Origin: Defluviicoccus sp.
GTDB taxonomy: Bacteria; Pseudomonadota; Alphaproteobacteria; Rhodospirillales; Defluviicoccaceae
NCBI GenBank assembly: GCA_029624735.1
Contig: JARSSM010000013.1
Location: forward strand, 40,441-104,440
Direction: 5' to 3'
Length of the DNA: 64,000 nt
In this document: positions 41,232-49,780 of the stretch, piece by piece
How positions within the stretch are numbered: position 1 is the first letter of the stretch
How the letters are laid out: each line of letters starts with the position of its first letter
Position numbers and translations under genes: made by a program
The notes under the pieces: model-generated
Seen by the model: only the letters and a program-made list of their open reading frames with translations
The model's database searches: none
Told to the model about the DNA's origin: nothing

Positions 41232-42542
41232 ATGAACTACATTCGCAGTGGCACGTTCAAGAGCGGTACGGCGACCAACGTCGATCAGGGCGTCAGCGCC
41301 AGCGTCGCCGGCCTTGATGCCTCGCTCGCATTCTACCAGGGGACGGAAAGCGACTTTACGCTCAATGGCACCGCGCGCTCGGAGGTGTTCGCCTATTACT
41401 TGAAGGTTGGCTCGAACGCCGGCTATCGGTTCGACGGCGTTCTGGTGATCAATGCCGGCGGCGGCAACGACCTCGTCGATCTCACCAACAGTGCCAATCC
41501 ATATCCGCATGACGTCACCGTCGATGGCGGCGCCGGCAACGACACGATCTGGTCCGGCCCTGGCGCTGACGAGCTGATCGGCGGCGCCGACAGCGACAGC
41601 ATCTGGGGCGGTGGCGGAGACGATATCATCGACGGTGGGGACCGTTACTCCGGGGGATATGACGACAAACTCGACTCGCTCTACGGCGGCGGCGGCGAAG
41701 ATACGATTTACGGCTCCAACGGCGATACCATTGCCGGCGGCACAGAGAATGACCTCATCAATGTCAGGGCCGCTTCCGAAGATGGCATCCTGGAAGGCAG
41801 TATCAGCGGCGGCGCCGGCTACGACGAATTCCAGTGGAACGGCGATCTTGGGCTCAGCGGCTATCCATCGACGGAGCTTTCAGGCGTTGAACTGATTAAT
41901 CTCAACTTTGGGTCCATCTTCGCAGCGGAACCGGGTACGGCGGTCAACTTCGATTTCACGGATGTCGATTTCCTGGACGTGTATGGGGTTAACGGATCCA
42001 GCGCGGCCGACACGATCAAGGGCCCGAATTCGGTCTCTCATAGCGAGGGAGAGTCGCCGCTTGTCATCGCCGGCAATAGCGGCAACGACACGATTACCGG
42101 CGGACCCGAGGATGAAGCGATCTACGGTGACGCCGGCCAGGATCTCGTCAAGGGAGGTGCCGGCGCCGATAGCATTTATGGAAACGATGGCTATGAGGGA
42201 GAAGTAGAGGCCAACCCAGCGCCGGACGATCTCTACGGAGAGGCGGGTGCAGATCGGTTTATTTTCTGGCGCCAGTTTGGCGACTACGAAACGATCTTTG
42301 ACTTTGAGCAGGGAACGGACACCATTGCGCTCTACAATTATTACTACCAGGGGGATGAATACTATTATTACGAAGGCGTAGAGCTCAGTTTCGACCTGTT
42401 GGAGGAACTCGAACTCATCACGCAATACGATAGTGCGTTTGTTCAAATCGATCTGAGGGACTTCGGCGGCAGCATCTTGCTGGTGAACGGCACGGTTGGA
42501 AATTTCGCCGCGGAGGACTTCGAAATCGGCTCGATCGGCTAG
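41232..42542 (+). CDS. RTX calcium-binding protein, type I secretion substrate (predicted)
   Basis: 436 residues from the ATG at 41232, which has CAGGGGAC before it; in-frame codons upstream to 41178 lack a ribosome site. RTX blocks are visible at about 95-150 (GGAGNDTIWSG, GGADSDSIWGGGGDDIIDGG), 155-180 (YGGGGEDTIYGSNGDTIAGG) and 270-330 (GNSGNDTITGGPEDEAIYGDAGQDLVKGGAGADSIYGNDG). The C-terminus has the DRFIF...YETIFDFEQGTDTIAL block and a tyrosine-rich YYYQGDEYYYYEG stretch. No signal peptide, as expected for type I export. No enzyme domain is seen, so it is likely a structural surface or matrix protein. The exporter is not in the window. Confidence 0.85.
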   Translation: MNYIRSGTFKSGTATNVDQGVSASVAGLDASLAFYQGTESDFTLNGTARSEVFAYYLKVGSNAGYRFDGVLVINAGGGNDLVDLTNSANPYPHDVTVDGGAGNDTIWSGPGADELIGGADSDSIWGGGGDDIIDGGDRYSGGYDDKLDSLYGGGGEDTIYGSNGDTIAGGTENDLINVRAASEDGILEGSISGGAGYDEFQWNGDLGLSGYPSTELSGVELINLNFGSIFAAEPGTAVNFDFTDVDFLDVYGVNGSSAADTIKGPNSVSHSEGESPLVIAGNSGNDTITGGPEDEAIYGDAGQDLVKGGAGADSIYGNDGYEGEVEANPAPDDLYGEAGADRFIFWRQFGDYETIFDFEQGTDTIALYNYYYQGDEYYYYEGVELSFDLLEELELITQYDSAFVQIDLRDFGGSILLVNGTVGNFAAEDFEIGSIG

Positions 42543-42656
42543 TGGATCGGATCTGACGCTTGCATCCCAAACGTCAGATCGGTCGATCCACTACCCTATT
42601 GATCGGGTGGTTCGATTCAGCCAACGGATGGGATTCATCCGTCAGCATCGAACCAC
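42541..42656. repeat. Two consecutive long palindromes after the RTX gene
   Basis: Palindrome 1 (42541-42592) has arms AGTGGATCG and GATCTGACG with exact complements CGTCAGATC and CGATCCACT around a 13-base loop. Palindrome 2 (42607-42656) has outer arms GTGGTTCGAT/ATCGAACCAC and inner arms ACGGATG/CATCCGT. They begin at the RTX stop codon and end at the first base of repeat copy C. They may terminate transcription, though no U-run follows, or be remnants of a palindrome-seeking element. Confidence 0.65.
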
Positions 42657-42776
42657 TAGTGCAGCGACGCCATCGGGCGATTCACGCCCGAGCAAGGTTG
42701 TCGCTGCACAACAGTTTGAATCGCGTGCACTTTCGGCACAAACAGGATGTAGGCTCTGTTCGTGTCAGTGCACGAG
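42656..42776 (+). repeat. ~120-bp CTAG-bounded two-hairpin repeat, copy C
   Basis: Same orientation as copy A, starting CTAGTGCAGCGAC and ending GTGCACGAG. The left hairpin arms GCAGCGAC/GTCGCTGC are intact; the right hairpin has the CTTTCGG variant shared with copy B and several mismatches. It lies immediately after two long palindromes and ends two bases before the stop codon of the minus-strand gene at 42779. Confidence 0.75.
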
Positions 42777-42778
42777 CG

Positions 42779-43345
42779 CTATTGCAGCTTGGTTGGGCTG
42801 CCGTCGGGTTCGGTAACGCCACTTCCAGACGCCGACTGGCGCGGCGTCACGTACCCGGGGTAGATGCCACTGCCGGTCGCATAGGCCGGGCCCTGAAAGT
42901 TTGAAGCGGTATCGGTGGTGCCGCCCGGTCCGCCGGCAGGCTCTGTCAGGGCCGCCACCGCACCGTTCCACGTCGCGACGTCGGCCGCAATCTGTCCGTC
43001 ACTCATCCCCAGGCTTGCCAAGGTGTTCTGGTAGGCATCAAAGAAGGATGTCCAGGCCGGGCAAGTGGAGAGATCTGCCGCCGCGCCGCCGCAAGCCTCC
43101 AGGAATTCGGTCACGACGGCTTCGCGCTGCTCCGCCGTGAGGGCGCTCTCGGCAGAGATATCGGCATTGGCGCAGATCACGCCGATTTTGCCGGGTTCGC
43201 CGGCGGCAAGGCCCCGTTGGACTTCGTTGATCAAGGCTTGTGTATCGATCGCCGAGGCGCTATTGGCGCCCAGGCCGACAATCGCCAAGACAGACAGCAG
43301 AACAAGCCGCCGTCGAACGCTCGGGACCCGCAACAAAGCCGGCAT
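42779..43345 (-). CDS. Exported hypothetical protein
   Basis: 188 residues with a clear Sec signal peptide (RRRLVLLSVLAIVGLGANSASA, cleavage near residue 32). The mature protein has three cysteines (VICANADIS, LEACGG, STCPAW) and a Gly/Ser/Pro-rich C-terminal tail. No domain recognised. It is divergent from the CHASE2 cyclase gene, with ~105 bases between starts, and may share its regulation. Its stop codon sits two bases from repeat copy C, so the last residues (GSPTKLQ) could have been altered by insertion of that element. Confidence 0.7.
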   Translation of the reverse strand: MPALLRVPSVRRRLVLLSVLAIVGLGANSASAIDTQALINEVQRGLAAGEPGKIGVICANADISAESALTAEQREAVVTEFLEACGGAAADLSTCPAWTSFFDAYQNTLASLGMSDGQIAADVATWNGAVAALTEPAGGPGGTTDTASNFQGPAYATGSGIYPGYVTPRQSASGSGVTEPDGSPTKLQ

Positions 43346-43449
43346 AAGGTCGCCTCCACGCCGAATTGACGTGCTATTCTATGCGAGTACGGGCGGCAAA
43401 GGAAGATTTGCCGATCTTTCAGGCACCATAGACGCATAACGCGAGAAAT

Positions 43450-45603
43450 TTGACGGTGTCGTCAACCATAGGTCTAGCGCGGATCTGGTTCTGCTTTCTC
43501 ATCATCGTGGCTGCGGCGGCTATTCACCTTCAGGAGCCGCTGTGGCTCAGCCACCTGCGCGACCCGGTGTTCGATACCTACCAACGGATCAGGCCACGCA
43601 CCTACCAGCCGGCGCCGGTGCGGGTCATCGATATCGACGAGGAGAGTTTGCGCCGCATCGGCCAATGGCCGTGGCCGCGAACGCGCGTCGCCGAGCTGGT
43701 GGCGGCGCTGCACCGCCTCGGGGCGGCCGTTATCGCGTTCGACGTCCTGTTCGCCGAGCCGGATCGAACCTCGCCGGCGCGGGTGCTGCCGGAGTGGGGC
43801 GACCAGCCGGCATTGCGGATGCTGATGGAGGAGCTTCCCGACAACGACGAGCGGCTGCGCGATGCGGTGGCCTCGGCCAACGTCGTAACGGCGTTTGCGC
43901 TGGCAGCGGTGGGCGGCGTGCGCGCGCCTGAGCTCAAGGCCGGTTACGCCGTCGCCGGAACCAACCCGGCGCCTTTCGTGCCGGCCTTCGAAACGGCAGT
44001 CAGCACCCTGGAGATGATCGAAGGCGTTGCCCGCGGCAACGGGGCGATCAATGTCATTCGCGACCTTGACGGTGTTGGCCGGCATGTGCCGCTGGTTCTG
44101 CGGCTTGGCGATCGCCTCTATCCCTCGCTGGCGGCGGAGGCGCTGCGCGTGGCTCAAGGCGCGAGCACGTTCGTCATCAAGACCGCCGGCGCCAGCGGTG
44201 AGGCCAACTTCGGTGCCGCCACCGGGATCACCAGCGTGCGCATCGGCGCGTTCACCGTGCCCACCGATGCCCACGGTCAGGTCTCGATCTACTTCACCCC
44301 ATCGGTACCCGAGCGGTCGATTCCCGCCTGGAAAGTGCTGGCCGGCGAGGTCGATCCCGAAAGCATCGAAGGGCAGATCCTTCTGATCGGCACGTCGGCC
44401 ACGGGTCTGCACGATCTTCATGCAACACCGCTTGGTGTGCAGATGCCCGGCGTGATGCTGCATGCCCAGCTCATCGAACAGGTCATCCACGACATTCACC
44501 TCGTCCGGCCCGATTGGGCGAAGGGGGCGGAGGTGCTGCTGATGGCCGGCCTCGGCACCCTGATCATCGTTATCGGGCCGTGGGTGGGAGCCCTGTGGAT
44601 GGCGGTCATCTGCGCCATCACGCTGGCGCTCGCTTTCGCCTGGTCGTGGTTCGCGTTCGCCGACCATGGCATGCTCTTCAATCCACTCGTGCCGGCGATG
44701 ATCGTGGTCGCCGTCTACCTGACGTCGTCGCTGCTGCGGCACATGCAGACCGAGCGCGAGCAACGCTGGATCCGCTCGGCGTTCTCGACCTACGTCTCCC
44801 CCAATCTGGTCGAAGAGCTGGTCAAGAACCCCGCTCTCTTGAGCCTTGGCGGCGAGCGCAAGGAAATGACCTTCGTGTTCACCGATCTCGAGGGGTTCAC
44901 GTCCCTGGTTGAGCGATCGGCCCCGGACGTCATCGTGCCGTTGTTAAACGAGTATCTCGACGCCATGGAGCGCATCGCCTTCAAGCACGATGGCACCATC
45001 GACAAGATCGTAGGCGATGCGTTGCACGTGATCTTCGGCGCGCCGGTAACGCGGCACGACCACGCCCAGCGCGCGGTCGATTGCGCACTTGAGATGGATG
45101 CGTTTGGCCAGGCGTTCTCGCAGCGCAAGCGGGCGGAGGGGATCCCGTTCGGCATGACGCGGATCGGGGTCAACTCCGGCCCGGCGGTGGTCGGCAACTT
45201 CGGCGGTTTCCTGCGCTTCGATTACACAGCGCATGGCGACGCCATCAACACCGCTGCTCGTCTGGAAAGTGCGAACAAGTTCTTCGGAACCCGGGTCTGC
45301 GTCAGCGGCTCGACCGCTCAACTCTGCGAGCGCTTTGCCGGCCGGCCGATCGGCGCCTTGGTCCTCAAAGGCAAGACGGAAGCGATCGAAACCTTCGAGC
45401 CGCTTGTCGACGACCTTCTCCATGCGCCGCAGACAGAGGCTTACCTACACGCCTACCGGCTTCTCGAAGCCGGCGACGAGCAAGCGCTGGCGGCCTTCGA
45501 GGCTGTCTGCAAGGACGATCCGGACGATGCGCTCGCCGCCTTTCATCTCAACAGGCTGAAGCAGGGCGAAAGCGGCACCCGCATCGTCATGGCCGGCAAA
45601 TAG
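43450..45603 (+). CDS. CHASE2-domain class III adenylate/guanylate cyclase
   Basis: 717 residues from TTG 43450; GTG at 43456 is an equally good start. One N-terminal helix leads into a periplasmic CHASE2 sensor (PVRVIDIDEESLRRIGQWPWPRTRVAELVAALHRLGAAVIAFDVLFAEPD, to about residue 345). Three closely spaced helices follow (about 355-430), then the class III cyclase domain (MTFVFTDLEGFTSLVERS, DGTIDKIVGDALHVIFGAPV, GVNSGPAVVGNFGG, YTAHGDAINTAARLES). The two metal-binding Asp (TDLEG and GDAL) are present. Makes cAMP (or cGMP) in response to an unknown periplasmic signal. Downstream and convergent are a lipoprotein and a FecR protein that often accompany such cyclases. Confidence 0.92.
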   Translation: MTVSSTIGLARIWFCFLIIVAAAAIHLQEPLWLSHLRDPVFDTYQRIRPRTYQPAPVRVIDIDEESLRRIGQWPWPRTRVAELVAALHRLGAAVIAFDVLFAEPDRTSPARVLPEWGDQPALRMLMEELPDNDERLRDAVASANVVTAFALAAVGGVRAPELKAGYAVAGTNPAPFVPAFETAVSTLEMIEGVARGNGAINVIRDLDGVGRHVPLVLRLGDRLYPSLAAEALRVAQGASTFVIKTAGASGEANFGAATGITSVRIGAFTVPTDAHGQVSIYFTPSVPERSIPAWKVLAGEVDPESIEGQILLIGTSATGLHDLHATPLGVQMPGVMLHAQLIEQVIHDIHLVRPDWAKGAEVLLMAGLGTLIIVIGPWVGALWMAVICAITLALAFAWSWFAFADHGMLFNPLVPAMIVVAVYLTSSLLRHMQTEREQRWIRSAFSTYVSPNLVEELVKNPALLSLGGERKEMTFVFTDLEGFTSLVERSAPDVIVPLLNEYLDAMERIAFKHDGTIDKIVGDALHVIFGAPVTRHDHAQRAVDCALEMDAFGQAFSQRKRAEGIPFGMTRIGVNSGPAVVGNFGGFLRFDYTAHGDAINTAARLESANKFFGTRVCVSGSTAQLCERFAGRPIGALVLKGKTEAIETFEPLVDDLLHAPQTEAYLHAYRLLEAGDEQALAAFEAVCKDDPDDALAAFHLNRLKQGESGTRIVMAGK

Positions 45604-45631
45604 GCGCGAACGCCTTCACCGAACCGGAAGG

Positions 45632-46369
45632 CTACATCGGGAAGGCGTTCACAAATCTGGGGTGCCAATCTTCGCTCCAGCGCTGCAGGTTCTTCATGAT
45701 CGCGAGTTTGCGGGCGTCCTGACGAACCGCCTCATTCGACCAGTCCTGCACCCGCCAGACCCCTCCCGCTTCCGGTGGCAGCAAGAGTTCGGGCGTCCAC
45801 AGGTAATCGACCTGTAGCTGATCGCGGCCGGCGAAACGGATGTGGCGGGAGCCGAGCATCGCTGCCGGCGCGAAATATTGGTACTTGTCCCGAATCGCCT
45901 GGAAGACAAGGCTGACGGGGTTGGGGGGGCCGGCGAGGCCAAAGCTGACGACGCGCACCTGACGGCAGTCGCCGGCACCGAGGCCGATTTGGGTTTCAGC
46001 GCTGGAGAAATAGCCCTCGTAGCGACAGGCCTCACGCGGACGATAACGCCGGCCGCCGTCCAATTCCGACCGGTAGATCAGAACCGATTGATAGACCACC
46101 GATTCCTGTTCCTTGATCAGCACCTGCCGCCAGGCGCGGCCGGCCTCGAGCTTCTCTTCCTGGGAATAGGCAACCTGCCAACGGCCGGGCGGCAGCGGCA
46201 CCTGGAAACGGCCGCTGGTGAATGAGCCCTCGATGGTCGATGTGGTCTCGCCGGCGGCGGGTCGCGAAGCGGTTGCCGCTCCGGCTGCCGGTTGATCGGC
46301 CCCGCCTTGGCAGCTGCTCACGGCCAAAGCGCCGATCAGGCCGATAACAACGCGTGCTGGCGCCTTCAT
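45632..46369 (-). CDS. Putative lipoprotein
   Basis: 245 residues with a lipoprotein signal (VVIGLIGALAVSSC, lipobox AVSSC, Cys20). A flexible Ala/Thr/Gly linker (about 21-45) leads to a beta-rich domain (GSFTSGRFQVPLPPGRWQVAYSQEEKLEAGRAWRQVLIKEQ). No family recognised. It is 9 bases downstream of the FecR-domain gene on the same strand and converges on the CHASE2 cyclase. Function unknown; an envelope partner of the FecR protein is suggested by operon structure. Confidence 0.7.
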   Translation of the reverse strand: MKAPARVVIGLIGALAVSSCQGGADQPAAGAATASRPAAGETTSTIEGSFTSGRFQVPLPPGRWQVAYSQEEKLEAGRAWRQVLIKEQESVVYQSVLIYRSELDGGRRYRPREACRYEGYFSSAETQIGLGAGDCRQVRVVSFGLAGPPNPVSLVFQAIRDKYQYFAPAAMLGSRHIRFAGRDQLQVDYLWTPELLLPPEAGGVWRVQDWSNEAVRQDARKLAIMKNLQRWSEDWHPRFVNAFPM

Positions 46370-46378
46370 GCCATCCCC

Positions 46379-47191
46379 CTAACAGCCAATGTTGCAGGAG
46401 GCACCGGTGCTGACTTCCGATGCCGCCGCCTGTTGCGCCGCGGTTGTCATCGCCGGCTGCTGGGAAGTCACGGTTCCAAACGTGTCAGCCGGTGGACCGT
46501 CGCCGAAGAAAGCGATGGTCGCCGTAATGCTCGCGTTGTTCACTTGAATGCCTGAGCTCGGCGGCCCGCAGACCAAGGAGCCTCCTGCCGAAAGACCGAT
46601 CGCCGATCCAACCGGGCATTGGAGCGTCTTCGTGGTCCCGTCTGGTGCGACCGCCGTCGCTTGGACGGCGACGCCGCCGATGCACCATACTTCGACCGCC
46701 TGGTCACCCTTCAGCTCGATCAGCACGGAAGTGCCGCGAAAGCCGATGACGGCGCCCTCTGTCTTGACTTCGTACGCCTTGCTGTCCATCGAGCCGGTAA
46801 CGAAGCGCATGAACCCCTTGGTCAAGCCGATCGCCGCCTTCTGGGTGCCGGCGTCGCCAGAGAAAACGAACTGATCGAGGGTAATCCGCGAATTGGGGCC
46901 GGTTGCGAGCTCGGTCTTGTCGAGAAAGACAAAGCGCCCGGCACTCTCGGCGGCGGTTTCGATGACCTCGTTCGTGTAAACCGGGTCGGTTATCGCGAGT
47001 GCACGCCGGCCGGCCGGCAGCACGCCCGAAACTGACTTGACGACGAGTGACGTTTCACCAATCCGTGCCGCGGTCTCGCCGATGCTCTTGAGCTCCGCTG
47101 AACCGGCCGGTGGGGCCGCCAACGCCACGGCCAAGAGCCACGCGCTTGCAGCTCCAACGCCCCGAACGACCACTCGCTTGTTCGCGCCCAT
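46379..47191 (-). CDS. Exported FecR-domain protein
   Basis: 270 residues with an N-terminal export signal (GAASAWLLAVALAAPPAGSAEL). Residues about 45-190 form a FecR domain: SVSGVLPAGRRALAITDPVYTNEVIETAAESAGRFVFLDKTELATGPNSRITLDQFVF, then TKGFMRFVTGS and VIGFRGTSVLIELKG. Unlike classical FecR it has no cytoplasmic anti-sigma part, so it is a periplasmic beta-domain protein of the type found with CHASE2 cyclases. The C-terminus ends in a CNIGC motif. Operon with the lipoprotein gene, 9-base gap. Confidence 0.85.
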   Translation of the reverse strand: MGANKRVVVRGVGAASAWLLAVALAAPPAGSAELKSIGETAARIGETSLVVKSVSGVLPAGRRALAITDPVYTNEVIETAAESAGRFVFLDKTELATGPNSRITLDQFVFSGDAGTQKAAIGLTKGFMRFVTGSMDSKAYEVKTEGAVIGFRGTSVLIELKGDQAVEVWCIGGVAVQATAVAPDGTTKTLQCPVGSAIGLSAGGSLVCGPPSSGIQVNNASITATIAFFGDGPPADTFGTVTSQQPAMTTAAQQAAASEVSTGASCNIGC

Positions 47192-47311
47192 CCTGGTTCG
47201 CTCCTCCCGATGCCCGATAGGGACCGTGTCGATTTTCGATAGGCTGGGTCGCTTGTCTCAACCGCCAGAGGGTCGGTTGCCATGCGATGGTACCCTGCCC
47301 AATTTTTTCAA

Positions 47312-49546
47312 CTAGGCGGACCCGCGCGTGTAGTACTCACGCACTGTCCGATCGTAGTAGGCGGCGTCTCCGTAGCCGTACAGCCTGATCTTGGCGGTGT
47401 CGACCCGCGACAAGACGACTCCTCTTGGCACTCCCTCGGTCTCGGTCAGCTTTTCGAGTGCCAGCTTCACCACTTCGCGACCTGTCTTGCCCCATTGAAT
47501 AACGAACACGGTTTCCTCGGCAAGGGGCGCCAAGTTGCAGGCGTCGGAGACGCTCATCAGCGGTGACGAATCCAAGACGACCAAGTCAAACGCCCCGCAG
47601 GCTTGATCAAGGAAGGTCTTGAAGGCTTTCGATCCGAGAAGATCGGAGGGATCGCGCGCCGTGCTGCCGGACGCGATCACGAACGCACCCGTTGGCTCGT
47701 CGCGCTGGAGGACCTGCTCCAGGCTGGCGTCGCCGACAAGGAGATCGACCAACCCGGGTTCCCGCTCGAGTTTAAGACGGATATGCACCGAGGGCCGGCG
47801 CAGGTCGGCATCGATCAGGAGCGCCCGATGGCCGGCAGTCGCCCGTGTCCGCGTAAGGCCGATCGCCAACGTCGTCTTGCCTTCCTTCGGCATCGACGAA
47901 GTGACGAGAAGGCTGCGGATCGCCGGTCGCTTGCTGCGCAGCGCCAGCTGGATGTAGGTCGAGCGGATGCCTTCGAGGAAGAGCGATGGCTGGCTATCGA
48001 GAATCGCGGCGTCGGGTCCGCCACTGCCGCCACGGGACGTCGGCAAGTGCGCCAACACCGGCAGTCCGGTTGCCTCCGTGACCTGTTCGGCATTGCGAAA
48101 GCCGTAGTCGAGGCGCTCCGCCATGAGAGCGAGGCCGAAGCCAAGCAGAAGCGATATGACCGTAGAGACCGTAAGGACGATGCGCTTGTCGGGCAACGAG
48201 TGGAGTGGCACAGCTGCGGGAGAGAGAACGGTCGCGCCGGGGATTTGCATTTCTGTATCTAATTGTGGCGTGGTCTCTTTCAAACGGGTCAAGAAATTTT
48301 CAAGAAGTTTCCTGTTTGCCTCCGCCTCACGCTCTAGTTCGCGCAGCTCAATTTCATGACTGTTCGCCAGCGCTTGTTTGGCTTTTAGTCTGCTGAGCTC
48401 ACGCTCCAGACTCTCTTCTCTCGCGGTCGTGACCGAGACGGCCGTCACATAGCTCTTTAGGACTCTTTCCATCTCAGCGTCGATCTTGGTGCGAAGATTT
48501 TCGAGCTCCGACTTCTTATTGATGACCTTTGGATGACGCTCGCCCAGTTCGATCTTTAGCTCAGCGAATTCGCGCAGCACCGCGGCTTCTTGAATGCGCA
48601 ATTGCTGAACGACCGGGGACTCCATGATGGCCTGCGCCGCCTCGATGTTGTTGGCTCTCTGTAGGGCCCGCACTTCGTTCAGGGTCGCCGTGGCCTGCGC
48701 CCGATCCGCACTGGCCGCAGCCAGGCGCCGGTTGATTTCGGAAATTTCCTCGCTGATGAGCGTGACCTGGCTGCCGCGCAACAACCCGGACTGGGTGCGA
48801 AAGGCCTCAACCGCCTTTTCCGAGCGCGCCACTGCCTCGCGGAGGGCGTTGACCTGCCCGTTCAGCCAGCCAGCGGCCTTCCCGGCCATCGCAATCTTGG
48901 TTTCGATGAAGCGGTTCGTGTAGGCATTGACAACCGCGTTGGCGACCTCGGCGGCGAGTTCGGGATCATGCGATCCGAACCGGACCGAGATGACGCGCGA
49001 TGCCTTGGTCGGGCGCACGTCCAAGTGCTGGAGGAAGGCATCCACCACCTCGTCGAGGTTGAGGGCGCGGGAGGCCTCTGCGGCTTGCGCCGAACCGTCG
49101 ATCGCGGCGGCACTTCCGTCCCCTTGGCCGAGGCGCGCCGCCGCTTTCCATGCCATTACCAGCGACGAAGGGGAGCGTGACGGCTTGAACTCCTCGCGTT
49201 CAGTCAAACCCAATTGCTCGATCACTTTTCGGGCGACGGTTCGCGAGCGGATCACTTCGATTTCGTTGCGCGTCGTCTCCTGGTTCGCGCTGACGTCGCT
49301 CAAGACCTCTCGCAGGTCGGCAATGTTGGCCTTGCGGCTCTCAACCATAACGAGAGCTTCAGCCCTGTAGGTGGGGGTAATCTGAGACAGAAAGAACACG
49401 GCGAGGGCAAGGATGAGCGTGACGGTGCCGATGACGATGCTTTTTCGTCGTCGGACAATTCTGATCAGCTCACGAACGTCATACGACTGCTCGGCAGCAA
49501 AAACCCGCGGATATGCTGGTGTTATATTTTGTCTTTCCACTTGCAC
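47312..49546 (-). CDS. Polysaccharide co-polymerase with tyrosine autokinase domain (Wzc/GumC-CpsD type)
   Basis: 744 residues from a GTG at 49546. The N-terminal Wzz domain is bounded by two membrane helices (about 36-54 and 450-470) with a coiled-coil periplasmic region between. The cytoplasmic BY-kinase has Walker A SSMPKEGKTT (near 550), Walker A' LLIDADLRRP (near 580) and Walker B FDLVVLDSSPL (near 655). The C-terminal tail has a tyrosine cluster (YGYGDAAYYDRTVREYY). It sets chain length and export of the exopolysaccharide through phosphorylation of that cluster. A phosphatase partner is not in the window. Divergent from the Wzy-like gene at 49781. Confidence 0.92.
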   Translation of the reverse strand: MQVERQNITPAYPRVFAAEQSYDVRELIRIVRRRKSIVIGTVTLILALAVFFLSQITPTYRAEALVMVESRKANIADLREVLSDVSANQETTRNEIEVIRSRTVARKVIEQLGLTEREEFKPSRSPSSLVMAWKAAARLGQGDGSAAAIDGSAQAAEASRALNLDEVVDAFLQHLDVRPTKASRVISVRFGSHDPELAAEVANAVVNAYTNRFIETKIAMAGKAAGWLNGQVNALREAVARSEKAVEAFRTQSGLLRGSQVTLISEEISEINRRLAAASADRAQATATLNEVRALQRANNIEAAQAIMESPVVQQLRIQEAAVLREFAELKIELGERHPKVINKKSELENLRTKIDAEMERVLKSYVTAVSVTTAREESLERELSRLKAKQALANSHEIELRELEREAEANRKLLENFLTRLKETTPQLDTEMQIPGATVLSPAAVPLHSLPDKRIVLTVSTVISLLLGFGLALMAERLDYGFRNAEQVTEATGLPVLAHLPTSRGGSGGPDAAILDSQPSLFLEGIRSTYIQLALRSKRPAIRSLLVTSSMPKEGKTTLAIGLTRTRATAGHRALLIDADLRRPSVHIRLKLEREPGLVDLLVGDASLEQVLQRDEPTGAFVIASGSTARDPSDLLGSKAFKTFLDQACGAFDLVVLDSSPLMSVSDACNLAPLAEETVFVIQWGKTGREVVKLALEKLTETEGVPRGVVLSRVDTAKIRLYGYGDAAYYDRTVREYYTRGSA

Positions 49547-49780
49547 GCCGCACGCCTTCCCTTGATCGGCCGCCCGTCAGGACCTGTGGGTGATGAAGAG
49601 ATCGTACCGCCGGTTCGGCCGGAACATGAACTAGCGGGGCGGCACCATCTCCCGATCATGATATGGATGGCCGCCGCCGGTCAATCGGAAGCAAGCGTGG
49701 CGGGTCATGGTGTGGTTTTCCTTGCTTTGCTGACCCGGTCCTGTGATGAAGGTTAAGATCGCCGTAAGCGCGTAGCCGGG

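Noticed and set aside
43474..44763. 429-codon minus-strand frame
   Set aside because: Antisense of the CHASE2/cyclase gene, composition His/Arg/Gly-rich, no domain.
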